Shown here: positions 35,422-47,516 of the stretch, piece after piece
Layout of the letters: every line of letters begins with the position of its first letter
Position numbering within the stretch: the first letter of the stretch is position 1
Source of the DNA: Tethya wilhelma
Taxonomy: Eukaryota > Porifera > Demospongiae > Tethyida > Tethyidae
Length of the DNA stretch: 64,000 nt
Reading direction: 5' to 3'
Assembly: GCA_964030475.1 (NCBI GenBank)
Contig: CAXIPT010000001.1
Span: forward strand, 15,489,238 to 15,553,237
Made by a program: the position numbers and the translations under genes
Notes under the pieces: model-generated
What the model was told of the DNA's origin: nothing
The model's database searches: none
Seen by the model: only the letters and a program-made list of their open reading frames with translations

Positions 35422-36396
35422 TCAATGAATTTGGTGTCCGTCCAACTGTGGGAAAGCACACAAACCACACACAAGAATTCATAACACAACACACAGTTAA
35501 GAATCCGCCAGGAAGCATGTGGCACTCACGCTTGTACCGTCTTGTAGCTCTGAGGAGCACTCTGCACTCCCGACAATATCCTCCTGTATAGCCTGGTGGA
35601 TGTGTTCCAGGTGGTGTGCTGCATTCTTGAGGACACTTTGGTTCTTTTCAGCTCTCTCTGTGGCATGTAAACAGTCAGATTAGTGGTATACTCTGGTGCA
35701 ATTAATGCTATAGGAAGGAACGCTGTTATCCTGTCTGTGTACTGCTGGTTGCTATGGAGAGAGTTGTAGCGTTCATCATACCAAGCTCATACTGGTACAC
35801 AGGAATGGCATGGGTGCTGGATAAGCTGATGTGATTACACACAGACTAGTGCATCAATCAACAGGTTGTGAGTAGGATATAGCACTCTAATTATAGCTGA
35901 ATTGATTCGTTAATGGTGCGAAATGAAATCATGCTTTCCATACTGACAGTCACGAGTTGTATTCTCTAAAAAAATACAACAAAAATCAACAGCAACTAAT
36001 GCATTTGTGCTTTGTAATTCAAGAAAAAGAAACCATATTTTCCAAACTGAAAGTCATGAGTTCTAATCATATTGAGGGGGTTCCAGACAGCATTGCACTG
36101 AGTGTCTATTTTGAGAAATGATTATAACATTGCTCCCAACAATGATGATACGTACCGTCAACCACAGTGGGGGGTAACCCTGGGCAATTGTGCTATAATT
36201 ATAGTAACTCTTACAACATAGCCAGCAATGTCATGACAATAATACATTGTGGTGTCCCCTAGCTAGCTGCACCTGCTCAGAATCCTGATGAGAGATTGTG
36301 TCACGTACCAGCTCTCTGTATTGTGAAGTTAATGCTTCAAGAGTGTCTTCCTATGATGTAATATGCATGCCAGGAGAGCTGTTGTGGAGTCCAGGG

Positions 36397-36427
<31 letters not shown>

Positions 36428-36888
36428 TTGGGTTGTTTTGATGAATTTTTAATACAATTATGTGCTCTGCATTGTGTGGTTTTGTTTCTAATCTGTGCAA
36501 CTAATTGCCCTTCTTCCCGGTAAACAACTGTATGTATGTATGTACACATTATGGATAAGCAATGAACAAATGTAAACAAACAACAGAATGGCATTCAAAT
36601 TTTTATCGGCATTTAAATTCATTTTTGAAACTTTCAGTGGTAGAGTTATTATTATTGTTAAATTTTCCATACAGTATCATCATTACAACTATTAAAGTGA
36701 GTTAATGGTGCTAACTGGAGTGTTCTACAAGTGTTGTTTCATTGATCATTAATGAGATACAAGCCATTGGCCTCTGAGGCTCACTCACATGTAACGTGAT
36801 ACGAGTACAAGGAATTCTGTTGCTTGTTCGATCTCTCTTCTCTCAAACTGTTTGTTGTTTATTCCTCTGATCTGCCTGGCCTCCTTGG
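35422..36888 (-). CDS. Tentative coiled-coil gene, 3' exons
   Basis: Candidate exons on the minus strand are 36888-36789, 36353-36309, about 35655-35530 and 35445-35422 (ending TGA). The last three are in phase with GT-AG borders and read EDTLEALTSQYREL, RAEKNQSVLKNAAHHLEHIH... and LDGHQIH. The first (KEARQIRGINNKQFERREIE...) ends with a good GTGAGT donor but in phase 2, so an exon is missing or the donor differs. The heptad-like pattern suggests coiled coil. Further open, acceptor-bounded segments occur near 37386-37250, 38750-38520 and 39200-39050 and could be upstream exons. The product is not recognised. Confidence 0.35.
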
Positions 36889-39800
36889 CTAGTTGGCTTG
36901 AGGCACCATTTTAGCCCAGCAGGGTCCATCTGTAGTGACATGGTTGGGATTATGTTTGTACACAAATTGACTGCACTTGACCATGTGAAGGAAAACTGTC
37001 AAGTATATCGTTCCACTGAAATATAAATTGTGTATAGTTGCTTTTCTTTTTGTGATTTCTGTGTTTGGTATGGCAGTGCATGACATAATAATTAATGTCA
37101 TTCTTCTGTATGGATCGTTGTGTTATGATTCAGTGACTGAGAAGTACCCCCTACACCTGAACATGTAGTGCTAATTCCTCTAAAGTTCACTGATGTCATT
37201 AATAAGAGGAAATTTAATTGTAATAAATTTTTATGTATTGATTTCACAACCTCTGGTTCTCATGGTTGCCCCTCCTGGGGGTTGGGAATGAGGATACCCT
37301 TGCATGCGTGGATCGTGGATGGCTTGAATGTTTTGGGAACCCTCTTTGAACTCTGTAGTGTAGGCTGTGGTGGTCTTCAAGAACACCTAGAGAGCAGCGG
37401 AAATAATTGAGTCTATTCAAATTTAAAAGAGTTCTCTTTGGGTAATTTTGAAAGTATTGTACACAGATGTATATGTTGTCTTATGTGACTGATGGGTGGT
37501 GTCCTCCGTGGCACTCTGTGTTCAAGAGTATCGTTGTCTTCTTGTTCCCTCATGTGTGAAATGAATCTTTCATTTTTAGGACAATTTCTGTCTAATTAGC
37601 ATGAAGTAATTATGCATCAACAGCAATTACATGTGTGGCCCAGACTCCAGTAGTTTCGTCACTCTAACAATTTTATGGTTATTTCAGTCCATTAGTGAAA
37701 CACAACCATACGGAAAATCAACACCAAGTTTGTAGTTGACTTGCACTGCCTGCATATCTCATGCTCTGACGTGTTTTCTTTCCTAACTTGATACTCCCTT
37801 AATGATACAGGTGGTTGTAGGAAGACAGAGAGACTGTATAGGTTCTTGTGAACTTTACAAAATATCTACAATATTCTTAGAAAGTGTCTGTCAAAAAAGG
37901 ATGACTAGATTGTGTTCATTAGAGGAATAACATGAAACATCCTTGTCTGTTCTTTCTCTAAGGAAGTCACCCACTATTGCATGGTGTGTTCTGTCCCCTT
38001 TACTCTATCTATCCAACACCTTCAGCTGACTGTGACATTAAATTTCCCACGGTATTGCAGTATCAGCTCACATTTCCCTGAATGCATGTACTAGCAAAGC
38101 TTTATATTATAGTTGACATGTGTACACTGTCATGACAACTGAAAGTCCAGCTGTCCCCCTAAGAGGCACTGGGGAGCTGGTGATGTAGTGTGTGTGTGCT
38201 AGCACTGCACACATCAATGCATCTGAATGCATGTGACAAGTATCAAGGGTATTGTGGTTAATGACTTTGTAGTTTTTTACTTCCTTGCAGTCTAATTCTA
38301 CAAAAATTTAATATGATGTGACATTTGAGTGTCACATGCTCTCTTGCCACGTAGTGTGCATGTGGTCATATATGTGTGGCTGTGATTAGCATGACTCCTT
38401 TTGGGGGCATTCTGTTGGAGTATTGACCTTTAGTTGTAAATTATCATAATTTTTATGGATAAAGAGTACCCCATTAAGTGTGTAAGTTATAATATGGAAA
38501 TACTGTCAGCCTTCAATATTCCTACAAAACTACCCAGGAAGTTCTTCCTCCCCTTAGGCTGGAGCAGATAGAAAGAGGCCCTCTTGTCTCTCTCTTGGTG
38601 TTGGATGGGCTTGGTTGGATGATGTGTCTAGAGTGTGTTGGTGTTGTTGGTCTTATGATGCTCCTCATTGACCCACCTGATTCATTATTATACTTGATAA
38701 TGTGTTGAAAGCCCTCTGTTTCCTCACAATGGTCCTGTTGTTGCCTCATGTATAGGGGGCGGGGTGCACAATGCTCTCTGTGTCATGACTCTTGGGGTTA
38801 ATGTGTCAAATCCTTATATTTGGTGCTGCTATTTCAAGTGTGACATAACCTTTATATTTGGCACTGCTATTTAAAGTGTGACATGGTTTCTTACCATGAT
38901 TATCATTGGCAGTAAACCACTGCATATTTCCATATTGGTTATGGCACACTGTATGCTATATCCATGAGAGTGACAGCTGCCTGGCCATTCAATACCGATG
39001 ACTCTCCCCCCTTTGTGTCAAGTATCACACAACCTTGCCTCATTGCATTGCACAGTTAATGTATTCTGGTGGGTATGGTGTTGCTGGCTATAATTATACT
39101 GTCCTAGTGGTGTCGTTTTGAGAGGGTTAGGTGAATTAGTGGAATTCTTAGACCGTGAGAAGAGGCATGATGTGTGTGTGTTCTTTCTCAGCTTACTGCT
39201 CATGAAATAGCTAGGTTCTGGAATATGAAAATTTAATACTTGCACTATTTTTGTAAGAGACTGGAGAACAATGATGATTTAAGTATTTGTATTTATCCTG
39301 TAAAGGACTGAAGTATGACTGTAAAGTACTTTAGTTTATATTTCAAGACACTGTCTATTGGAATGGCATTTTCCTGTAGTCTTGGTTTAATGGTTCCATT
39401 GTATTGTGGTGCTAGTGATTTGTGTTATTTCCCATGCCATGTATTTCCTTGATGTGAGTAATTTCATTTTTTAAATGTTAAATGTGATTTTCTGGCGGCA
39501 AGCTGGTTAGTTATGATTGTATCAGAGCATTGACTAGTGCTTGTGACTCACAACTGACAAGGCATACCAGTGGCGTCTGGATCCGACGAACAAGCGTGAA
39601 AGAGAAGCCAATCTTTCACAAAAGAAGCGTAGCGAGGGGAGAACTTTCGCTTCTAGGAGTCTGCTTCTCTGTTGCTGTACACGAAACACAGCTAGCCAGA
39701 TAACGAGTTTCTTTGCCAGCTGATTGCAAAAATGGCGGAAGTCGGGTAATGAGGTAAATTGCTGAGCTGGCCAAAGCAAAGTAGTACTAAGTCAGAACAC

Positions 39801-40233
39801 TGGCACAAAGCAGTGCATATATACATGCAGCATTGCTTCCCTTTGAGTTTCCAATTGCTTATGCCAGTATTGATGTGATTGTTGTGTGTTGCTTCAACTG
39901 CAAAGGTTGTTAGCCAACTGACCATTGAAGAATATTCATTATATACACAATTATCATAGCTTTGCTCATCAACTTTATCTTACTATTGTTTGAGTTATAG
40001 TAACTGATCCTATAAACATGCACAAACAAGGAGTGGGCGAGCGAAGCGAGCCCCACTCCTTGTAATGGTATATGATGATGCAGTTTATGTCATATGTTCA
40101 TGCTACAAAGAATATTATTTTAAAAATTATTATTTTGATGACCATTTCCAACAGTATCTGGTTGCTGTGAACCATTGCTCTATGTATGTATGTATGTATG
40201 TATTGGATGAATCTACTGTTTGTTTCTCCACAG
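36889..40233. other. Mostly non-coding stretch
   Basis: No recognisable domain was found on either strand. A perfect 11-bp inverted repeat (CAAGGAGTGGG at 40027-40037, CCCACTCCTTG at 40052-40062) encloses GC-rich GCGAGCGAAGCGAGC. A 39540-39780 segment is open on both strands and looks like repeat sequence. A lipoyl-domain exon for DLST was searched for specifically (Glu-Thr-Asp-Lys context) and not seen. Confidence 0.4.
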
Positions 40234-41640
40234 GTGAAGATGACTAGAATGAGACAACGTATAGCACAGCGACTAAAAGAGGCACAGAATGTCAATGCTA
40301 TGTTGACCACCTTCAACGAAGTGGACATGAGGTAAGGGAAATAAATTGTTGGAGGACCGGGTAGATTCTAGTTTCAAGTTTTATTGGTTTCTAACTTCCT
40401 CTTAGCAACATTATTGAAATGCGTAACAAGTTTAAGGATGACTTTCTGAAGAAGCATGGAGTCAAGCTTGGTTTCATGTCTCCATTTGTCAAGGCATCTT
40501 GCTTTGCTCTGGAAGACCAACCTATTGTTAATGCAGGTATGTACATATGCATAGTCATGTCTCAGATTGAAGACATCTTTACTTATCCACTCCCTAGCCT
40601 TTTTTTTTTCTTATTCAAGTTTTTCACTTTCATTTCTTCTATGTACATATGCACCCATGCATCCTCTAGTTATTGAGGGTGAGGAGATTGTCTACAGAGA
40701 CTATGTTGACATCAGTGTAGCTGTGGCCACTCCAAAGGTAGGAATCTTTATGCAGCAACAAAAAAGTGTTGTGCATTTTGGATTTTGCTGATTTACAGAC
40801 TGTTTTTGTTCCATTCAGGGTTTGGTTGTCCCAGTATTGAGGAATGTAGAAGGAATGGACTATGCTGAGATTGAGAAAGGAATCAATGAACTGGGACTTA
40901 AGGTATAATATTGTGGCAAACTGAAGCAAATTGATGCAAGTATCCTTACAAACTCAATGTTTCTTCTCAAGGCTCGTGATGGTGCCCTAGCTGTGGAGGA
41001 TATGGATGGAGGTACCTTCACCATCAGCAATGGAGGAGTGTTTGGCTCCCTCTATGGCACACCCATCATCAATCCACCTCAGTCGGCCATCTTGGGGATG
41101 CATGGAGTCTTTGACAGACCAGTGGCTATTGACAAAAAGGTACATAATAGTATGGTGCATGTATGCCTAGTAATCATGCTCAAGCTAAGCACAAAACAAT
41201 AAGATTTTGTGTTGATCTCAATCAATCCATTTTACAGTAGATCAGGAAAATTTTGTCACTAAACAATTTTCATTAAAGACCTTATCAGTGAAATTAATCT
41301 ACACCAAAAATTTTATATAAGTATACCGATCTACTGTAATGAATGAAATACTTAGCGTCATCCGTCATCCCCAGGTTGCCATGCTTTTTTGCAAAAAAAA
41401 AAAAATAATAAATAAATGAATAAATAAAATAAGAGAGGTGCCTGGGGTTGAGGCTTTTAAGTAGTGTTCAGGTGTTTGTGGTATTCACTCCTTCTTTGGT
41501 CACAGGTGGAGGTTCGTCCTATGATGTACATTGCTCTGACATATGACCATCGATTGATTGATGGAAGAGAGGCGGCACTGTTCCTCAGGAAGATCAAGTC
41601 AGTAGTAGAAGATCCCCGTGTCTTGTTACTTGACTTATAA
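40234..41640 (+). CDS. DLST: DLST: catalytic domain of the 2-oxoglutarate dehydrogenase E2
   Basis: Six exons in phase: 40234-40331, 40406-40536, 40670-40737, 40819-40902, 40972-41139 and 41506-41640, about 227 residues. This domain transfers succinyl groups from lipoyl-lysine to CoA in the mitochondrial 2-oxoglutarate dehydrogenase complex. It starts [17 protein letters not shown] as in DLST and has [20 protein letters not shown] and the catalytic [11 protein letters not shown]. It ends DPRVLLLDL like the family. The upstream half, lipoyl and linker, is not visible before 40234, although an acceptor (TTCTCCACAG) shows that more exons exist. Presequence-like exons at 31.3 kb are candidates. 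It is closer to DLST than to DLAT or DBT by the [15 protein letters not shown] segment. Confidence 0.92.
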
Positions 41641-42812
41641 TATTAGACATCAGGTGTTATTAATACTTCTTGTGTATAGTCACATGTATGTACATATACT
41701 ATTATTCTTATGATTGTATGTTAGTAGTCTCCTGTCATTTATAATTTTATATTAAATTATTGAGTCATCATCAACATCACTGAAGCCTTGTAACCACATA
41801 GAGGATATTTGCATACTGAGGATGGTGACCTCCAGGTGTGTGCAAAAAGTCATTTACTTTGTGGTAAGTTTACATGATATGTGGACTTGAGCACATGCAA
41901 GGAAGCTTTGATGACCTACCAATCTAGGCTGAGAAACTATGGTGGGCATTTTTTGGAATAATTTGTTCCATAGTTGGAGTGACACTGGAAGTGGCCTACT
42001 GAGGGTCAAAACCATTTGATGCAGGTCAATAGGCTTTCTTGAATATACTCTCAAGAATTATAGGACTGTTAGTTGTAGTAACTTGATGCACTCTTTGCAA
42101 CATTATAACCTCAGTGATAATAATTATTAAAACACATAATCTCTGTAACAGCACAGAACAAGGCAGGAAAGGATTTATTACCTTATAGTATGCCGGTATC
42201 AGCTGTAATGACCATGCATGTGTTTAATCACTCTCAGGTATCACTAATCCTGTTGGAATCGGGGCAAGATTCCACTGAGATCCGAGCTATTAGTTCTACA
42301 CCAATTACAGCCAGCCTGTATAACCACTGTAACGAGGTATACATAGAAACTATATAGATGTAAGAACTGAAGAAATATCTGTGTTTTATCAGTGGTAATG
42401 AAGTTTGGAGTCCCCTCTAATCCTTTAGAAGCTGAGTGTTTTCAACCGCTCACTTGCTAACACATGCTGTATATAGCCTCATCACAATGATACCTTAAGG
42501 TTATACACACCTAAACACATACACAAAGTTCCCAAAACAATTTACAACAAAATAGTCCTAACACATAGCAGCTGGATACATAATAATTATTATTATGAAT
42601 AATTATTGTTCCAGAACATTCTGTAAAATTGAGTATTATTCAACAATAACTACCATGTCAAATCAATCTCGGAAGCAATCAGGGGTATTGTCCAAAATGC
42701 ATGCACGAATGATTTATACAGTACACTTATATATAGTATATTTTCCTAGGCTATAGTCTATACAGTATAAAGATGTCAACAATTATTTGTAGTTTAATTC
42801 TAAGCTAAGGCT
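41641..42812. other. DLST 3' flank with a relic exon-like segment
   Basis: On the minus strand near 41970-41935 the phrase encoding LFQKMPTIVSQ recurs from the exon at 56249-56204. Here it has no flanking acceptor, so it is a relic. The rest of the interval is AT-rich with no gene recognised. Confidence 0.55.
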
Positions 42813-45800
42813 TCATTGTTGTTCTTGTGGCAGTAGAGGGGTGCTTTCATCTTCTGATTGAGATTCATCTTCTGATTGAGACTTATCTTCAGGAAGACTA
42901 GTTTTAGCAATCATGTGTTGGACTGTAGAGCACTCATGATCAGATACCACATTGCACATTTCAATGTAAATGGAAGTGTTTTCATTGTACAATGCTGAGG
43001 TGTGGGATTGAGGATTTGTTGCATTGAATTCACTTGATTCATTTATTTGACGACCTTGCAATTTGGAGTTTGAGGATGAGGTAACCGTTGGAGATTTTGG
43101 TCCATCACATGCTAAAGCTGAACTGCAAGATTGATTGGTAGACACACTAGAGCCACCATTTATTTCATCCTGTTCAATATTGTCATCTTGTATTAAAAGT
43201 TGTTCATCCTCAGTGTCAGAAATGATATCCATAGTAACTGGAGCTTCAACCTCGGTCACACTGCCCCAGACTGGCTCCCCATCAAGACCCACAGGTAAAC
43301 ATAACTCCACCTGAGGTTGTCTCGGTGGTCTTTGTTGCCGGTAGTTTTTCGATTCTATCTTGTGGAAAAAATCTTTCAGAACAAACTTGTACACATGGTA
43401 CCCGAGGATAGCTAGAAATGTGGCAAAGGCAATACCAGATGAGATGTAAGCAGCAATATTCTGACTGTCCTTTTTGTCTGTGATGAATGTGACAATGCTC
43501 AGGCCAGCAAGGTTTAAGAGAAAGAATATTTCAAGAATTTCTTTATATTGACCTTTGTGTACTTTGCGACTAAGAATAGTCTCGATAATTCTTGTCAGTT
43601 GGAGGTCAGAGGTATTGCGAAAACTTTGATCCTTTTTTAGAACTTTACGTTTGCTTTCTACAACATGTTTAAAGCTTAAAATGATTACAATTGTTGAGGT
43701 AATGCTACAAAGGTTGATGCGAGGGTCTCCAAGAACATTGAGTGCTGAAACAAGATACAACACAACACGAACTAACAATAGCAGTCCAATCCAGTAACGA
43801 TGGTCTTTGTTGTAGGGATGGTGATAAGCATCCATGATAGAAATGACCTTAGTGCTCCCAATGATCCATCTCAGGGGCCCTCTGTTAGGACAGTAAACAA
43901 GCCACTGCCAAGCAAAGAGTATGAAAGTGTAAGCTAAACCAAGAATAACAATGATGATTGCTGTGATGAATAGAGGGATATGTTTTTCACTTAGGTAAGG
44001 AATGTTAGCGTCAACCAGCCATACCAATTCATATGATCCATCAGAATACTGTAATGTTGTAAATGACAACGAAGCGATGATTGTACGAAGAAGCTTTGTA
44101 TAGGAGAGTAGAATAAGAGTAGCCAATGTTGGTAGTGTATTCCTTCCATAGAAAAGTCTTGCAAACTTTGAGGAATAGTCACTTACAATGATAATTGCTA
44201 CTACCAAAGAAATGACATAGAGTGGAAATGCAAGCTGTAGCCATGTTTTTGTGTAGCCATCCATTCCATCATAGAAGCAGGTTTCAAATCCAAAGTCCAA
44301 GTTAAGCCACGCTATGAAGATGGTCAATAGTTTAGTTTTGTCGTGAGGAAAGAATATTGCACAGTTTGCTGCAAAGATATTAGCGTAAAGTATCAAACCA
44401 TTCAAAGTTCCTTCAGCTACTGTAAAGTTGAGCTTAAGAAGAAAGGCAACTAATACTATACCTGCTAGAGCAAAGACAGTGATTAATGCTAGCCAGTTGT
44501 TAGAACATTGTGTGCAACGTGAACTTCCAAGAGAGAGACTGAGACCATCCTTACAAGATCCACAGAGCTTTCCTGAGCGATTGAATGCACACAGCTCATT
44601 GGCACCATTTTCAATGTTTAAATTGACAGAGGTATTTTCAGTAGGTGGCCAGCAGTAGTCAAAAGGGCAGTGTTTGTGTAGTATATAGCTTACGTGATGT
44701 GTAGTATTTTCATAAGTGAACCACACATTATCTTTTCTTTGAACAGTTTCTCTGTCAATGGAACAGTTGGATATGTACTCAGGATAGATCAATGGATCAC
44801 ATTGGCAGTGGGAATCAGTGTCTGTAAAACCAATTGGACAACCTTCAATATTTACAGTGAGTGTTGCTTTGGATATTCCAACTTCCATACATGGTCCATC
44901 AGCATAGAGATGTAACTCAACTGGCAGATTTTCTCTGCTTGACGGAGAGAGAATGCTATATGTCAAATCAGTGCATTTGTCATTGGTGATTTGAATAGAC
45001 TGTCCCTCACCAAGTCCTGCTCCTGTTGAAACATCAGCATGTATTTTGCTGTTTGGTTTTGTGTTGTTAATCTGGTCAACTGCCACAAGTGACACTGAAA
45101 ATATTTCTCCTCTTTTCACATACTTTGGCTGAGGATGGTAACTACAGTCTGGTTGATTGTCTTGACAGAAACAAATACGAACTGGATCAGATGATATTGT
45201 TTTAGTTGATTTAAGGTCCTGTAGTTTTAGATTAGTAATGTTGACAAGGTATTTTGCTCCATCTAGTGATTGTGAAGCTAAGGTTTGACTCCCTTGATTC
45301 AGAAACAATATTTCACTGTAAGGATTTGCCCTACACCTGTCTAGTAGACCACCATACAGTGCATCACCAGCTTCCTTGGCTATATTGTCACTGAATTGTG
45401 TGTTATGGGTGTTAAGCATTTCTTTGATAAAATTCCAAAATTGTACATCACCTTCATAAAGCCTCAATCCTTGAAGAAAGCATTCATATAGAAAACTTGC
45501 AGCCTTAGGAGTAGCATTACAAGCAGCGGAGCTTGTTTTGTCATCAACATAAACAGCTCCTCCAAAATTAGCTGAATTATTGCCTAAATATAGTGAGATC
45601 CATGATGTGCATACATGATTAAAGAAAGATAAACCACTGCATTCTGTTTTATTTTTAGTTAAATAGACTCTAGCAGTTCCCTGTAAATACATTCCACCAC
45701 CTCTTTCAGCATGATTTCCGACAAGGTTAGTTTTCGATCCACTAGTCAGTCTTATAGTTGAACTGCTGGCATGAATACCTCCACCTCTACTAGTTGCAGT

Positions 45801-47516
45801 GTTTCTACTAATGTTAATATTATTCTTGAAACTAAATTCACTCTGGTGGGCATAGATGCCCCCACCTGACTCAGAAGCAGTATTGTGGGATATAATAATG
45901 TCACCATAATTGTGAAGTTTGCTTTCTATAGCCTTAATGCCTCCTCCTTGTATTGCTCTATTGTAGACTAGGTTGACTGTGCCAGTAAAGACTATCTCAC
46001 TCTGAAAGGCTGTTATTGCTCCTCCTTCTTCAGATGTATTGGAATGATATGAGTTACTCACAATGTTGATGTGTCCCATAAATGTCATGTTGCAGGAGTA
46101 AACAAACAGTGATCCATTATTGTTTGAAACTGTAGTGTTGCCTGAAATATGTAACGTGCTTTTGACTGCATAAAACACACCTTTATTTCCTGTGTTGTTG
46201 TTGAGTGTACAATTTACCACAATGACAGTAGAATCATCTATAGCACTCAGCGCACCACCATCTCCTGTCACAATGTTATTTTTGAGTGTACTGTTGATGA
46301 TAGTGATATGGCCAAAGTCATTGATATATAATGCTCCACCTATTCCACCACCCCCAGTCACAGTGTTACTGTTAAATGTACTATTGATTATAGCTATACT
46401 AGGATGATCGTTAGCACACAATGCTCCACCTGCTCCATAATCCCCATCTACAGTGTTATTGTTAAGTGTACTATTGATGATAGTAATATTCGGATTATTG
46501 AGAGCAATCACTGCTCCACCTTCTCCTTGATTCCCACTTACAGTGTTACTGTTGAGTGTACTGTTGATGATAGTGATATTTGGATAATCATCAGCATATA
46601 ATGCTCCACCCTCTCCATTAACAATGTTATTGTTGAGTGTACTGTTGATGATAGTTATGTTAATATGATGATAAGCATACAATGCTCCACCAGTACCCTC
46701 TTCTTGATCCCCAGTCACTCTGTTACTGTTAAGAGTACTGTTAATGATGGTGACAGTAAGATAATTGCTAGCACTCAATGCTCCACCCTCTCCAGAATCT
46801 CCTGTCACACTGTTATTGTTGAGTCTACTGTTGATGATAGTGATTGAACTAAACACAACATACACTGCTCCACCTGCTGCACGTTCACCAGTCACAGTGT
46901 TGTTTTCAAATGTACAATTATAAATTCCAAGTGTACTAGATATAGCAATAATGGCTCCACCAATTCGTTTCTTAGGCCTAAAGAATTTATCCAACCGAAC
47001 AATTCTACCAGTATTGAAAGAGAAAGAGCTTCTCATGATGTTAGCAGTAGACACCTCAACTAGATATAGTCCAGTCCCATTTCGTCTTTGACCACCAAAA
47101 TTACAATCCTGTACTATAAACTCTTCAACTCTGGTGATCTCATTATTCACACACCCAAAGAGAGCTAATCCTCTAATAGTGACAACATTGATCCATTCAA
47201 ATATGAACCTAGCTGACTGATTGCAAGTTATGGCTGTTGCTGTTTCAGTGTAGGGGGTTAGATCAATAGACAAGAATGAAATATTTTGAACAGTGAGCTC
47301 TGAATCAAGGCTGTGGTTCCCAGGTAGAAGGATAAGATTGGTGTTGGAGGTGAAGTAGTTGCTTGATACATTAGCATACTGGGAGAGAGTGAAGCAAGTC
47401 ACACCTTCTTCAGGACATGGGGTACTTGATGATGGAGTGACATAGTAGGTCTTAGCAGATGTGAGCATCGAAAAAAGGAAAAATAGGTTTATTTTTAAAA
47501 GTATATCCTGGGCCAT
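42813..47516 (-). CDS. Pmp-like beta-helix multi-pass receptor, paralog A
   Basis: Intronless, 1567 residues. A signal peptide ends near TSAKTYYV. Residues about 180-480 carry eight tandem repeats of roughly 26-29 residues with the pattern GGAL.A....ITIINSTLNNNTVTG, like the GGA(I/L) and xxN motifs of bacterial polymorphic outer-membrane proteins, predicting a right-handed parallel beta-helix that continues to about 700. A Cys-rich module follows (about 890-1000, LCGSCKDGLSLSLGSSRCTQCS), then a multi-span membrane domain (about 1000-1375, seven or more spans) and an acidic Ser-rich tail ending DESTPLLPQEQQ. NxS/T sequons are dense. The role is unknown; a large adhesive or sensing surface protein is inferred. 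Paralog B lies directly upstream. Confidence 0.8.
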   Translation of the reverse strand: MAQDILLKINLFFLFSMLTSAKTYYVTPSSSTPCPEEGVTCFTLSQYANVSSNYFTSNTNLILLPGNHSLDSELTVQNISFLSIDLTPYTETATAITCNQSARFIFEWINVVTIRGLALFGCVNNEITRVEEFIVQDCNFGGQRRNGTGLYLVEVSTANIMRSSFSFNTGRIVRLDKFFRPKKRIGGAIIAISSTLGIYNCTFENNTVTGERAAGGAVYVVFSSITIINSRLNNNSVTGDSGEGGALSASNYLTVTIINSTLNSNRVTGDQEEGTGGALYAYHHINITIINSTLNNNIVNGEGGALYADDYPNITIINSTLNSNTVSGNQGEGGAVIALNNPNITIINSTLNNNTVDGDYGAGGALCANDHPSIAIINSTFNSNTVTGGGGIGGALYINDFGHITIINSTLKNNIVTGDGGALSAIDDSTVIVVNCTLNNNTGNKGVFYAVKSTLHISGNTTVSNNNGSLFVYSCNMTFMGHINIVSNSYHSNTSEEGGAITAFQSEIVFTGTVNLVYNRAIQGGGIKAIESKLHNYGDIIISHNTASESGGGIYAHQSEFSFKNNINISRNTATSRGGGIHASSSTIRLTSGSKTNLVGNHAERGGGMYLQGTARVYLTKNKTECSGLSFFNHVCTSWISLYLGNNSANFGGAVYVDDKTSSAACNATPKAASFLYECFLQGLRLYEGDVQFWNFIKEMLNTHNTQFSDNIAKEAGDALYGGLLDRCRANPYSEILFLNQGSQTLASQSLDGAKYLVNITNLKLQDLKSTKTISSDPVRICFCQDNQPDCSYHPQPKYVKRGEIFSVSLVAVDQINNTKPNSKIHADVSTGAGLGEGQSIQITNDKCTDLTYSILSPSSRENLPVELHLYADGPCMEVGISKATLTVNIEGCPIGFTDTDSHCQCDPLIYPEYISNCSIDRETVQRKDNVWFTYENTTHHVSYILHKHCPFDYCWPPTENTSVNLNIENGANELCAFNRSGKLCGSCKDGLSLSLGSSRCTQCSNNWLALITVFALAGIVLVAFLLKLNFTVAEGTLNGLILYANIFAANCAIFFPHDKTKLLTIFIAWLNLDFGFETCFYDGMDGYTKTWLQLAFPLYVISLVVAIIIVSDYSSKFARLFYGRNTLPTLATLILLSYTKLLRTIIASLSFTTLQYSDGSYELVWLVDANIPYLSEKHIPLFITAIIIVILGLAYTFILFAWQWLVYCPNRGPLRWIIGSTKVISIMDAYHHPYNKDHRYWIGLLLLVRVVLYLVSALNVLGDPRINLCSITSTIVIILSFKHVVESKRKVLKKDQSFRNTSDLQLTRIIETILSRKVHKGQYKEILEIFFLLNLAGLSIVTFITDKKDSQNIAAYISSGIAFATFLAILGYHVYKFVLKDFFHKIESKNYRQQRPPRQPQVELCLPVGLDGEPVWGSVTEVEAPVTMDIISDTEDEQLLIQDDNIEQDEINGGSSVSTNQSCSSALACDGPKSPTVTSSSNSKLQGRQINESSEFNATNPQSHTSALYNENTSIYIEMCNVVSDHECSTVQHMIAKTSLPEDKSQSEDESQSEDESTPLLPQEQQ

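Noticed and set aside
39534..39779. Open frames on both strands near 39.6 kb
   Set aside because: Arg/Ser-rich on both strands, no splice context and close to a GC-rich palindrome; looks like repeat sequence.
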